A stretch of DNA of 64,000 nt, from NCBI GenBank assembly GCA_963457665.1, contig OY735233.1, positions 44,776,392-44,840,391 on the forward strand. The letters are read 5' to 3'. The notes below the pieces were generated by a model that had not been told where the DNA came from, searched no databases, and saw only the letters and a list, made by a program, of their open reading frames with translations. The stretch's first letter is position 1, and every line of letters begins with the position of its first letter. The position numbers and the translations under genes were made by a program. Source of the DNA: Thysanoteuthis rhombus (lineage: Eukaryota; Mollusca; Cephalopoda; Oegopsida; Thysanoteuthidae). This document shows, in pieces, positions 11,716 to 22,459 of this stretch.

Positions 11716-12185
11716 ACAGCTGCTACTCATCAAACCGGATAACTCCAAGAGAATCTCTTGTCATTTGACAAACTTTCCTCAATTGTATCATAGCAGAGTA
11801 ACAATGAAGACAATTACTGGTAATGAGTCATTAATATAAAGACTTTTTATCCCTGAATTGCTAATGTGGTTTTATAATTGCTGTTAATTAAATTCAATAA
11901 AATGTAATTGAATATTTTATAGCTGGCTTCGATCATGGCTCTGTGAAAATTTATTTTAGTATCAAGGCCACTCATTGCATATTTATATAATGTCCAAGAT
12001 TTTGACCAATTTTTTTTTTTCTCACTCTGTCCATCCAATTGTACTATGGATATGATAAATATTTATTTTCAAGGTTAATTTGCAATTACTTGGAATCATT
12101 TGGAGTTTTTTTATTTATAAAATTTCTTTTAGGTATTAGGGGGACCTGCTTGAATTACTGTATTTGATGTCATTCGAGCCTCCTC
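11716..12185. other. Non-coding, nothing recognised
   Basis: AT-rich sequence without repeats I can match elsewhere in the window. Confidence 0.5.
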
Positions 12186-12290
12186 TTGGGGCGGGAGCTT
12201 GAAAGGTATATGTAACCTGAGTTGTCCAGCCCCACATTAGCTAAAACTTGAAGTTAGAAAGTTGGTGATAAATGAAAGGAATTTAAGGAA
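12186..12290 (+). repeat. Dispersed repeat family K, copy 1
   Basis: GAAAGGTATATGTAAC, GTCCAGCCCCACATT and the following AAGTTAGAAAGTTGGTGATAA match 27600-27700. Function unknown. Confidence 0.55.
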
Positions 12291-12309
12291 AAGCATTTTA
12301 AAAAAATTT

Positions 12310-12760
12310 CCTGCTTAAATTTTTTTATCATCAGTCTTTTAGTATACGTTGTTGGATATAGTTTCCCCAGGATCTGCCACATTTCTCTATCATGGTTGTT
12401 GTGGAGTCAGTATTTTCTGAATTTGTGTAGTTCATCTTTCTATCTTGTATCTTACTGGCATTGGTTTTGCATGTGATCACTGGGGATCCATGTTGTGAGT
12501 CGTGATGTCCATCGGTTGTCTGCCATTCTTGCAACATAGCCTGCCCATGGCCATTCAAGTTTTCTAGTAGATTCTATGATGTCTCTGAGTCTCGTTTCCT
12601 CCTTGATATACTGTGCTGTCTTGTGATCTCTCCATGTGAGGTTGAGCATGATTCTCTCATGCATGCGTTGCATGCTTCCCATTTTGCGGGTCTGTCACTT
12701 GGTTAGGTTCCATGTTTCAGTTTCATAAGTGACTATCGGGAGGATGCATTGGTTGTATAT
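12310..12760 (-). mobile_element. RTE-like LINE ORF2 3' end, degenerate
   Basis: On the minus strand it reads NQCILPIVTYETETWNLTK, then MHERIMLNLTWRDH, IKEETRLRDIIESTRKLEW and GYVARMADNRWTSRLTTW. This is the best preserved of several copies of this C-terminal region. The end shows AAAAGACTGATGATAAAA, the ATG-type 3' tail. Two overlapping open frames result from a frameshift near 12500. Confidence 0.85.
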
Positions 12761-13196
12761 GTGACTTTAAAAATCTGAAAATTTCAACTCTGTCATAGTT
12801 TTGAGATTTTTTTACTTGAAAGAAGGATTTGAAAAAATACCTCTAAAATTTTCAAATTAATCAAGATTTTAATAAAATCTTAGTTTTTGAGCATTGGTAA
12901 AAGCAAACAAGTGGCCTCAAGCCAATTATCGAAAGGCATGGGAAACCTGTAATCTCACTTAGCCTTCCCTTCTTTCCATGGCAAGCACATCTGCCTCTGT
13001 GTTTGGGGTGCTGATGAGGATGGATTAAATATTTACGCAATATACTGAGTATTGTTACACGATGAAATCTACTGATTTCATTTCTTTTTCTATCAAGCAC
13101 ATCATTAGTAGCCAGTCAGCGGGTGCAGGTGTGAAGGGGTGCAAAATTTCCCCTGGCCTATAATGCCCATTAATTAATAATTATGCCTTCCCCTTG

Positions 13197-13430
13197 GACC
13201 GTGGTTCCCAACCTTTTGAAGGTCATTTCCCACTTTTATCAATAAGATTACTAATCCCCCCCCTTCTATTGTTCGCAATCACTTGATGAAAATTGGATTT
13301 TTTTTATTGAAATTGATAAAACCAATTTAACATAACAACAAAAAGCTAACACAATAACAAAATGCAAAATAATCTTAATAAACAGTGCTGGTACCCAAGG
13401 AAAATTTGCCCTCGGCAGATGCCCGTGTTA
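13197..13430 (+). repeat. hAT-like repeat family F, copy 1
   Basis: It begins CGTGGTTCCCAACCTTTT, typical of hAT-type ends, followed by AGGTCATTTCCCACTTTT and CAATAAGATTACTA. Homologous to 23060-23395. A C9 tract and an AT-rich core with GCTAACACAATAACAAAATG follow. The right end is not clear. Confidence 0.65.
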
Positions 13431-13529
13431 GAGGCTGATAGCAAATGCAAAAGATAAAAGCAAGAAAAGTAATGGCGAAAAAAAGAAAAGAAAAAACATT
13501 TGAGAAATAAGCTAAATCCTAATGAACAA

Positions 13530-13985
13530 GAAAATGGTAATTGACAGACTCCTTAGCTTTAGGGCTCTCACCTGCGATATCCTTTCTATACTGGTGTATG
13601 GCTGCAAGTCATGGACCATCACAAGTATAGTTGATAAGAAAATCGATGCGACAGAGATGTAGTTCCTTACAAGAATGCTACGCATATCATCCGAGGACAG
13701 AATAACCAATGAGGAAGTCTTATAAAGAGCAAAAAAACAAAATGTGCATTACTCAATATAAAATCTGGAAAAGTCAATGAATATCCTTTTGACATAACAT
13801 GCAAAGAGAGACTTCAGACTATTTAGTTACAATTGGACGGATGGAAAGAGAAAGCAGACAACAAAATGAAAATGATAGATGGATTAATGTCATGCCTAGA
13901 AGACAATAGATACGATTCGGAGGTCGGGAGACAGTGATGGGTAGAAGGACATGATCGCCCACACTAAACGGCATGTCACCGGTTT
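13530..13985 (+). mobile_element. RTE-like LINE 3' end, second subfamily
   Basis: It reads IDRLLSFRALTCDILSILV, YGCKSWTITSIVDK and FLTRMLRISSEDRITNEEV, the block after the RT domain in non-LTR retrotransposons (YGCE.WT...RRMLRI.W.D.+TNEEV). The tail (13830-13985) matches 3865-4030. Several stops and frameshifts; dead. Confidence 0.75.
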
Positions 13986-14140
13986 GATTGATCTTAGGTA
14001 TTTGCTGCCTTTTATTGATGTAATGTGTCCATGTTGCTGGTGTCAGAAGTTTCCTTTTTTTTCTCTTTTAATCCTAGAAGTCGATGAATATTAGTAAATT
14101 TGAGAACACTGTTATATAAACACTGTGCAAAGCAGTTTTT

Positions 14141-14415
14141 GTTCCTGGGTAGCGAGAGTTATTTCCTGATTGCTCATGTGTAAAAAGTATAGAAAATGGC
14201 TATTATTCCCTTCAAACTTTACTTTTGTAGCCAGGACAGTGATATTCATGTGTAATTGTTTTCCCCACTCTGTGATTTTAAAGGTGCAAATTTGCCTGTT
14301 GTCCGATCCAGATTATCAGTCCTAGTCACAAAAGCAAATTTTGAAGGTAATAATGACATTTTCTATTCTTTTCAAGACATAATCAAGAAGAAAATAACAC
14401 TTATTACCCAAGAAT
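14141..14415 (+). mobile_element. MITE family H, copy 1
   Basis: Homologous throughout to 22178-22459. Ends are inverted: left GTTCCTGGGTAGCGAGAGTT and right TAACACTTATTACCCAAGAA. Shared internal blocks include AAAAAGTA.AGAAAATG and GCAAATT.GCCTGTTGTC. No coding capacity. Confidence 0.75.
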
Positions 14416-15111
14416 AAAGAACCAGTTGAAAAAGATATTGCGTTGTGTAATACTTGATACCTGGATGAAATCTTCAGATATCTCAATGTCTATCATATGT
14501 TCATCCTGGATATTACTGTATAAACACATTTAGCTGGGTTTTAGATGGTGAGAATGATTTTTATCACTTGAGTAGTGCATTGCCTGTAAGGGTACAATAA
14601 CAGGTTTGGATGATAGTTGCTACTGATACTATAAGTGTGATACATAAGAAAAAAGTTAGTTTAATCTGAGGGTAGGAAGAGAGGAGAGAAATTTGGGTAG
14701 TTAAATGAGAGACAGTTGCAACTGATACTGTAAGTGTGACAGACATGACTTGTGTATATGATCATTCTTATTTTATGCACATAAATGTGTGCATGTCGAG
14801 TTGTAGGTAAATAATTATCATCTAATTACAATTGAAGAAATTGCGCATACTGCGATTACTCGACATCTGGCCATTGCACAAAGTTGACATTCACCAGATA
14901 CATTAGCCAGCACACAAGACGCTGCATCGTCGAGTTACAAGCTTACATACAGGCAACAAAAAAGATGAAGAAATCGGTAAAAAAGTGTGAAATGAAAAAT
15001 CATCATCTTATATCTTATATACAACTTGGTTTACATTATTGAATTTTCCCCTCACACCTATGGATAAAATGCTAAACATCTAAAAGAAAATATTAAAAAA
15101 TATAAATAAAT
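14416..15111. other. Non-coding; short internal duplication
   Basis: Around 14605-14745 the phrase TTGCTACTGATACTATAAGT recurs as TTGCAACTGATACTGTAAGT about 100 bp later, a small degenerate tandem duplication. Otherwise nothing recognised. Confidence 0.45.
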
Positions 15112-15364
15112 CAGTATTAGAAAACTTAAATGGCAATGGGCAGGTCATGTTGCAAGAATGGCAGACAACTGATGGACATCACAACATGGATCCCCAGTGA
15201 TCACATCCAAAACCGAGGCCTACAGAATACAAGATGGAGAGACTAACTTGACAAATTTAGAAAGTACTGGCTCCGCAACAGCCATGATAGAGAAATGTGG
15301 TTGATCCTGGGGGAAGGTCCATGTCTAACAATGGATGTTAAAAGACTGATGATGATGATGATGA
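15112..15364 (+). mobile_element. RTE-like LINE 3' tail, degenerate
   Basis: IRKLKWQWAGHVARMADN then WTS, followed by sequence matching the 12310-12760 copy and ending in GACTGATGATGATGATGATG, the 3' ATG/TGA microsatellite tail. Strongly 5' truncated. Confidence 0.85.
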
Positions 15365-15479
15365 AATCAGTATTCATAACGTGATAAAGGAGAAATCAAT
15401 TTTTTGATGATGGTGTTGATCTTAGTTTGTGAAATCCAAAAAAATGGTTGCGAGAAAAAACAATTTTTTTTAGTACATC

Positions 15480-15775
15480 TCTGGTCCAAGTTGGAATTGA
15501 TTTTGTTTTCTCCTCCTGCAACAAGAACAATCCTCATCAAACATCGGGAGTAAACTCTTCACCATTTGTATATCCTGTCATATTAAACAAAACTGATATA
15601 CAAAATTGACGTTTCCCGACCATGATTTGAAATCACAACCAAATGACTGCTGGGCAGCTCTTTTACCAACTAAACCACACTGGCAAGTCATGTATATCTA
15701 TGAATTTACTCATCATATATACAATACATAAGTTGCAGTAATCATCTTCAGTTGGAATAAAAGTTTTGTATTGTA
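15480..15775 (-). mobile_element. Composite tRNA-SINE family 1, copy 1
   Basis: Read on the minus strand, a leader with CAACTGAAGATGATTACTGC precedes a tRNA-like head (AGTTGGTAAAAGAGC-type A box; GGTTGTGATTTCAAATC B box region) and a body with TTGAGGAGGATTGTTCTTG-like sequence. The same order recurs at three other places in the window. Confidence 0.7.
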
Positions 15776-15812
15776 ATAATAGTAATAATAGTAATAATAA
15801 TGATAATGATGG
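15771..15812. repeat. AAT-type microsatellite
   Basis: GTAATAATA units passing into GATAATGATG, directly next to the leader end of the SINE. Confidence 0.85.
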
Positions 15813-16643
15813 ACTGAGCCATCAGATCTCTTTGTGCTTCAAATAATGATGGTCAGTACGGCTCCAACTGTGGCTAATTAGTCCTATCCGTGACTGGCAT
15901 CAACGCTGGCAGTCCGGGCATATGGAGTCAGTACCTGTCTGAAGTTCATGAATGAGTAGCAGGTTTTTTTTAGTGTTCTTGAAGCTGGTCAATGTGATAA
16001 TACTTCAGCTGAGATTTTTATATATATATATATAAAATAAAAACATCATACCACACCACTTGAGTGCAGCAACAATAATTGGCACCCACTCCTGTGCCAA
16101 ATCTAAGACTGGCACCGCTAGTCTGTTTTTAGAAATCTCAGATCTGTATGCAAGCATTTTGTACATCAATGTTTTTTGTATTTCATTTTTTGGCAAAGTG
16201 ACAAAGAGTTCAACCTCCTTAGTTTAGGATGGTGTATGAAGTAGAATGTTTTGTAAACATATTTGTCATATCCTTAGTTCGAGACAACCTTCGCTTGAAC
16301 ACCTAGAAGTAATTCTATACGTCTTCAACTGGAAATTCATTTATTGAGTTATTGTAATACTGATATGTATACAAAATAAACACCTGTTTGTGTTGTTTCA
16401 CTTTCCAGCTGAAGAATTGCAAATAACTAGTGGATGTGGCCCTGTGGTTAGAACATAGGACTACAGGATGTAGAGTCTGCCATATTGGTTGGGATATTGA
16501 CGTTACACCTCCTAAAAATAAGATAAACTATTCAAGCAATCAGATATGTAATTAAAACTTTTTGCAGGGGTTCAAGAATCATCCCTAAACTATCACTGAA
16601 AATAGGATATCAAACTTTTACCAACAATTGTATCAGTGAGGTT
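15813..16643. other. Non-coding with a weak tRNA-like stretch
   Basis: A TA run lies at 16018-16034. Near 16436-16500, GGCCCTGTGGTTAGAACATA resembles an A box but no good B box follows, so I do not call a SINE. Confidence 0.4.
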
Positions 16644-17133
16644 TTAACTCTTAAATTCATGGACAACTTGTACCGACAGTGAAAGTCTCCAATGAATAGC
16701 ATGAAAAATTAAGTACTCTTTTGTGAATTACATAAATAAAATAAAAAATCACATTATTTAAATCAGGAGTTGACATGGAGATTTTACTTTTCTTGACATG
16801 GAGATTTTACTTTTCTTGACATGGAGATTTTACTTTTCTTGACATGGAGATTTTACTTTTCTTGACATGGAGATTTTACTTTTCTTGACATGGAGATTTT
16901 ACTTTTCTTGACATGGAGATTTTACTTTTCTTGACATGGAGATTTTACTTTTCTTGACATGGAGATTTGTCTTTTCTTGACATGGACATGTTACTTTTCT
17001 TGACATGGACATGTTACTTTTCTTGACATGGACATGTTACTTTTCTTGACATGGACATGTTACTTTTCTTGACATGGACATGTTACTTTTCTTGACATGG
17101 ACATGTTACTTTTTTTGATGAATTCAAGTGTTG
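16644..17133 (+). mobile_element. MITE family B copy disrupted by an internal minisatellite
   Basis: Family B is a ~200 bp MITE with ~18 bp inverted ends (left TTRACTCTTAAATTCATA, right its reverse complement). This copy starts TTAACTCTTAAATTCATGGA, continues GACAGTGAAAGTCTCCAATG as in other copies, then is interrupted by the 23-bp array at 16770-17111. After the array comes GATGAATTCAAGTGTTG, the decayed right end. The array therefore arose within the element. Confidence 0.75.
16770..17111. repeat. 23-bp minisatellite, 15 copies
   Basis: Unit TTGACATGGAGATTTTACTT plus TTC. GACATGG recurs every 23 bp from 16772 to 17094. Copies 1-8 read GAGATTTTAC, copy 9 GAGATTTGTC, copies 10-15 GACATGTTAC, so two variants occupy separate blocks. 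Confidence 0.95.
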
Positions 17134-17594
17134 TACACTAAAAATAAACTATCGAACTTTTACCAACCAATTTAGAAAAATTGTTGTGCTGTGGTTATGC
17201 TGATTAAAGAATCTAATTCTTTTGGTTGGTTTTGCTTTTGAGCTGATATTTATATTGTGGCCTTTCCAGTTGTACAGCCTTACGGTATGGAGAATAGAAT
17301 CGGCAAACCAAGTTCACTATAGCAGGAACAGACATGAATCCACTTCTCCCCCCCAGCTATGGGTAAATAACAAGGCGGAGCTGAAAGGCAATCTATCTTG
17401 GTCATTGGGCTAGCACCTCAGCCCCGTAAATACCACAATTGCTACAATGATTCTCTCCATGGATCGTTTGAAAAATGGAGATAAAAAAATCGTTGCCTTG
17501 CATGTTGTGCCACATGGGTAGCAACTTTGCTTACACTGCTCTCTCATTACATACTTAATGTCTTTAGTTCATTAATATTCTTGTAAAATCCCCA
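17134..17594. other. Non-coding, nothing recognised
   Basis: Includes a C7 run near 17347-17353. An open frame at 17222-17413 has no support. Confidence 0.45.
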
Positions 17595-18240
17595 GTATCC
17601 AGGGACTACAAATATGTGAACAAGGCGAGCAGGAGAAATAAGTTTTCTTTGTTGTTGTAAAACTCCAAGCATTTCCCTTCTGTGATTTGAAATCTCAACC
17701 AAGTGATCAGCAGGTGGCTCTCTTACCAACTGAGCCAATTTGACTAGTCTTACATATCTGAGAATTTTTATCAAGAATTCAAGCTTATTTCATTCTAATA
17801 AATACATTTATAGAATGAAAATTTCCTTACGATGATCTGAAATCATTACCAGATGATCCTTGGTGGCTCTCTTACTGACTGAGCCTAACTGGTAAGTTTT
17901 GCATATCTAGGAAAGTTTGTATTAGAAATAGGCAGGAGTTTATTTCACTCTTTGAAGTGCATTTATAAAATTAACATTTCCCTATCATGATCTGAAATCA
18001 CAACCAAGTGATCTGTTGGCTGTTCTCTTATCAACTGAGCCAAATTGATAATACTTATCTATGGAAATTTATTTTACAGATATGCAAATGTTTATTTTAT
18101 TCTAATGAAAACATACTTTCATTCTGGAAAGAAACTTGAAAAAAATTCCTTTAATTTATTGTATACAATGAAAAAGTTGTAGCAATCATCCCCAGTCAGA
18201 ATAAGAGAGGAGTTTGACCCTGCTGCAGTGAGGCTTGTCT
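17595..18240 (-). mobile_element. Composite tRNA-SINE family 1, copy 2, with three tRNA-like heads
   Basis: Three successive tRNA-like heads (near 17680-17740, 17830-17900 and 17985-18050) each read on the minus strand as TGGCTCAGT(T)GGTAAGAGAG-like A boxes followed by TTTCAAATC-like B boxes. They share flanking text (ATTTATAGAATGAAA/AAATTAACATTTCC). The leader (18155-18235, CCCTGCTGCAGTGAGGC in + sense) is present once, at the right. It looks like a tandemly multiplied SINE head. Confidence 0.75.
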
Positions 18241-19165
18241 TTGTGTATTTCTAAAACTTAAGCCATCAATTATTTCTGAAATTGAATGAAAAAAAAAAAG
18301 GAATTCATATTGATCTTTTCAAAGTCTTTTTCAATTGGTGACCCACCTTAAGTTTTTTTTTTTTTTTAACCAGGGGTTGGTTGAAGTGCAAGATTTTATA
18401 GCTTTTTTGTTCTGCCGGGAATTCGTGAACTTATCACGAATGAGAAATACCAAGAATTCCCAAAGCTTTTTATTCAGTTTTATCCACTTTGGTCTATTAT
18501 ATACATCAAGCGCCAACTTTCTATGCTACAAATCATATCAATGGTGATACATGAAACATATTTAATATTCAAATGCTATCAATTGTGAATTTCTTTCATG
18601 TCTAATGTGCAAAGGGAGAAAGTGATCAGAAGTTGGAAGAATGCTTTTATGGCTGATGACCTTTTAGAAATGTTTTGCTGTGTCAGTACTTAAGAGGGAA
18701 AACGTGTTGATTGGACCATTACTTTCACCTTGGCATGTGGAGTTCTTGTCCCCAATATTCAGGGTCAATTTCATGGAGTCTTGAAAATCAAAAGCTCTTC
18801 ACTAATTTCTGAGAAATTAGTCAATGTTTACTTGTATATCAAATGCAAGGCAAATGGGGATCAATGAAGAATGGTCTGTCGGCGTGTAGTTACTATGTTG
18901 GAACGTCAGTAGTCACAATAAATGAATCGATGAATAAAATGTATGAGATCATGAGGGAAAATGTTCTGAAGCTGTTTTTCAAGTTTATTACGTTTGATGT
19001 CTGGATATATTGGCATGGAATCATGGGTGATCCAACAATATGGAAGTAAAATGACAATATTGGAAGTCTTTTTAAGATAAATGATTCTTTGATTCAATGT
19101 TTTTCTCATCCTGAGCTTTGTCAAGAAAATAAGGTGCTACAAGAAACCGAGTGTTCATATAGTTG
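18241..19165. other. Non-coding, nothing recognised
   Basis: Contains short open frames on both strands with no domain and no splice context, and a T-rich run at 18353-18368. Confidence 0.45.
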
Positions 19166-19179
19166 GTCTGTGAGCTTGC

Positions 19180-19440
19180 GATGGGAAGGGGAGGTAGTGT
19201 GTTGATACAACATATGTTTGGTATGCTTAGTACTGGGCTTTTGGTCATTTTCGATCTAAACTCTTCCAATAATCAAATTCTAAATTAACCTCGCACTAAA
19301 ACCACAAACTTCTGATATCTGACCATCTCAGTAGTGCTGATGATCAAAAGCCCAGCGGGTGACCGCCCCCTTCCGGGATCATGACACACATACTACCACA
19401 AAGCTTATCGTATATGTATCAATGCACTACCTCCCCTACA
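19180..19440. repeat. Imperfect inverted repeat
   Basis: GGGGAGGTAGTGTGTTGATA (19188-19207) pairs with TATCAATGCACTACCTCCCC on the right (19417-19436), and TGGGCTTTTGGTCA (19234-19247) pairs with TGATCAAAAGCCCA (19339-19352). The right arm carries an extra GC-rich insert (GGGTGACCGCCCCCTTCCGG). Could be a decayed hairpin element. Confidence 0.6.
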
Positions 19441-19934
19441 CACCACATGGTCATTTTACTCACATTTGATGTATGATTTGATTGTATGAGACCAAACTAT
19501 TTGAATATTTATTACTAGTGATTCATCAAATTATTTTGTTCTGAATATTCTGTGATCTACTCTTATCTTGTTCTATCCTTTTATCCAATTACAGGCTTCA
19601 GCTGGGTGACCTGTAGGTTCTTAAACCATTTTCATACTCTGGACAAACAAAAATGCAGGGTTGAATTCAGTACCACTAAGCATATCAATATATCAGATTA
19701 GGAGTACAATTGTTTTAATTTTATTCTGATACTAGTGTATTATCCTTGAAACATGACGGAATCACTCGCGTATGGACTGGCACTTCTGGCTTGGATCAGA
19801 GTATCTGTGCACTTTACCTAGGATCAAAGTTTCGCTCCTTGGCCCTTTGTCTAGAATCTGAGAAAAGCATCTGTGTGCTTTGCCTAGAATCAAAGTGTAG
19901 TATCTGTGCAATCATTGAAAAGTATATATACTAG

Positions 19935-20640
19935 CTGGGGTACCTGGCATTGCCCAGGGAAAAAAGTAATCCATACTGAAAGGTCATGATGTAAATTTTA
20001 ACTTGAAGCATCTCAAAGTAAAATGCCTTGAATTGACCTTTGAAGGTCACCAAAGATCAGTCCCCCATCTTCATCCTGGGGCCAGTTAACCTACGTACAC
20101 GAATACATAGCCTATAGGGCGCAGCTGTCTTCTTAAAATTTGATGATGCGCAAATTGATCTGTTTAGAAGATGCTAAAATTGACTTTTAGAGGTTATCAT
20201 AGGTCATCTCTACCTGTCTGATGTCCATCATGTCTACAAGTTACCAGTGAATACAAATTTGCAGGCTGTAGGGTGCAGCCTTCACTATTAGACTTTTAAA
20301 TACCTACTAAAATCAACCTGATTTTGAGTTGACCTTTAAAGGTCACCAGAAGTCAGCACCACTTATCCTATGTTCACCCATGGATGGAATGATCATGTTC
20401 ATGTACAAATTTTCAATAGTTCCTACTAGATTTGAAAATGCCAAAGTTCACTATTCCCTGAAAATTTGTCTTGACCCTAAATTGACCTTTAGAGGTCACC
20501 ATCATTGATCTTTGTTTATTCTTGGGGTCAAGTTGCACTTGTACATAAATGTTCAGCTTGTAGGTTGTAACCATTTCGGAGTCTATGAAACATATACATA
20601 CGGAGATAATTTTCTCATATTTGGATTAGACGTTTTAGTT
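19935..20640 (+). repeat. Element with four ~150 bp units built on TGACCT...AGGTCA palindromes
   Basis: It starts ACTAGCTGGGGTACCTGGC then ATTGCCCAGGG, an end also seen at 50600. Inside, four units begin with TGACCTTTGAAGGTCA (20034), TGACTTTTAGAGGTTA (20181), TGACCTTTAAAGGTCA (20330) and TGACCTTTAGAGGTCA (20483), spaced 147, 149 and 153 bp, each followed by ACC and a related ~130 bp text (e.g. CTGTAGGGTGCAGCC). Non-coding. Confidence 0.75.
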
Positions 20641-21089
20641 TTAATGAAAGTATTCTATGCCAAGTGTTTCTTCTGGTAAAATATTTAGAACTATTCAAAG
20701 TTCGAATTTTTTTTTCAAGTTTTGAGAAAGTTCAAACAGTAAGTCATTCAGCTCAAATTGTTTTTTTTTTTGTTTTGTTTTATTCCTAGTAACAGTCACT
20801 TGTTTGAATGATTTGAAAATAAATAATTTTCCAGCAACACTGTGGGAATTTGAACTATTTTGAAAGTGAACTTGAACATCTTTGCTATTGCAAGAATACA
20901 GTTTTACTGAGTTGTGTATAAACTAAAGTCGGAATGTTTGATATTTTTTGTTGAATATTGAAAAATCTACGGAAACTTTTCTTTGATTTAAAAAAAAAAT
21001 TTGTTTAAAAAAAGTATTTTATTTGCTCCATTCACAATACTTTTTTGGTGTTATATAAGTACATGTACACGCACACACATGTATTTAGC

Positions 21090-21480
21090 TATGATTTATG
21101 GATCTAAAATGAACTGAAAACCAACTCAGAATTTCACTAAGAGCCATGGAAAGAGCAATGCTAGGGATAACTCTAAGGTATGGAAAAAGATCAGTATGAA
21201 TCAGAGGGAAGACTAGAGTGAAAGATATATGAATGATTAAAGAAAAATGGAGATGGGTTGGGCACTTAGCCAGATGAGATGACAACAGATGGAGCAAAAA
21301 AGCTAGCCGATCGGTGGTCATGGGGCAGTAAAGGCACTAGGAAAAAGACCCAGATATAAGGTGGAAGATGAAATATAAAGGTTTGCCAATAAGATAAGGC
21401 AAAGTGTAGCTCAACTGCAATACTGATGGAGGGAGATGAAAAAGGCCTCTGTCCAGCTGTGGACTGATAAGGCTGATGAC
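21090..21480 (+). mobile_element. RTE-like LINE 3' end, third subfamily
   Basis: It reads AMERAMLGITLRYGKRSV, KEKWRWVGHLAR, DDNRWSKKA and, near the end, RPLSSCGLIRLMT-like sequence. This is the conserved tail ERxMLGI...KxRWAGHLAR.xDNRW of LINE proteins. It ends next to a (TA)(TG) microsatellite at 21481-21520. Stops present; dead. Confidence 0.75.
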
Positions 21481-21490
21481 ATATATATAG

Positions 21491-21521
<31 letters not shown>
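21481..21521. repeat. (TA)n(TG)n microsatellite
   Basis: TA units interrupted by GA, then about nine TG units. It forms the 3' boundary of the LINE fragment. Confidence 0.9.
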
Positions 21522-22177
21522 AGTTCTTCATTTGTTTGAATGCATATAAACAAGCAGTGAATTGTCAGGTGATTGAATTCCTGGCATTGTAAAGACTGAA
21601 ACCTGTAATAATATTTTTATAATCTTCATTTTAGCGAACTTTCTTTTGATATCTTTTGTGTCAGATCTAGAATTACAAAAGCTTTCATTTGTTCTGTTCT
21701 GTTGCATTTACCTGGAAATCGACAGCACCTAATTATCATGAGTCAAGAACGCTCACCCTCCCGGGCCTTTATATAATCTCCTGGGGTGTAGACTCCCCAC
21801 TTCCCTGTCTTTCGACATGTTTTTTTTCCACTAGAGTGACCCACCTTTTCAGTTAAATCCAAAGAGGAATTTGATGGTAAACACAGTGACAATGGTACCT
21901 TGCCCCCCAGCCATAGCTAATGTTTGTTTTTGTGTAGTTCCCATGACCTTTCCACGATTCCGACCTTTGATTATGTGGATTATCAAATATCTTGAATGGC
22001 ATTCTGGATATAGATCCTCTCAAATCCCTCTGGATTATGTCAGCTTACAGGCTTTGCTTTTTACTCTATGTCCCTTTCTAGTTAGTGCCAGCGGAGAAAA
22101 AGAAATGTTTCTGGTGACAAACATCTTGTGTAATTGTACTACGTAGAAGTCATTGATCACACTGCAACATGGTTTTT
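21522..22177. other. Non-coding; unassigned open frame
   Basis: A 91-codon + frame (21871-22146) has no recognised domain and stops just before MITE family H. Confidence 0.4.
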
Positions 22178-22459
22178 GTTTCTTGGTAGTCAGTGTTATT
22201 TTCTGATTACTTATGCGTAAAAAGTACGGAAAATGTCGACTATTCCTATCAAACTTTGCCTAGTGATATTTGTATTTAATTGTTTTTCTTACTTTACGTG
22301 ATTTAAAATTTGCAAATTCGCCTGTTGTCTCATTGGAAATAAGTAGATTTCAAATCATCACTGTCCTTGTTGCGATAATAAAGTTTGAAGGGAACAACTG
22401 ACATTTTCTGAGCTTTGTAGAAATAATCAATCAGAAAATAACACTTATTACCCAGGAAC
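22178..22459 (+). mobile_element. MITE family H, copy 2, long inverted ends
   Basis: The left end GTTTCTTGGTAGTCAGTGTT continues ATTTTCTGATTA. The right end, reverse complemented, reads GTTCCTGGGTAATAAGTGTT then ATTTTCTGATTGATTA, an inverted repeat of ~33 bp with few mismatches. Paralogous to 14141-14415. Confidence 0.85.

Noticed and set aside
16430..16510. A further tRNA-SINE head
   Set aside because: A box-like text is present, but no convincing B box follows at the right distance.
16770..17111. Regular repeats suggesting a CRISPR-like array
   Set aside because: Repeats are directly adjacent 23-bp units with no spacers, and the context is a eukaryotic intron.
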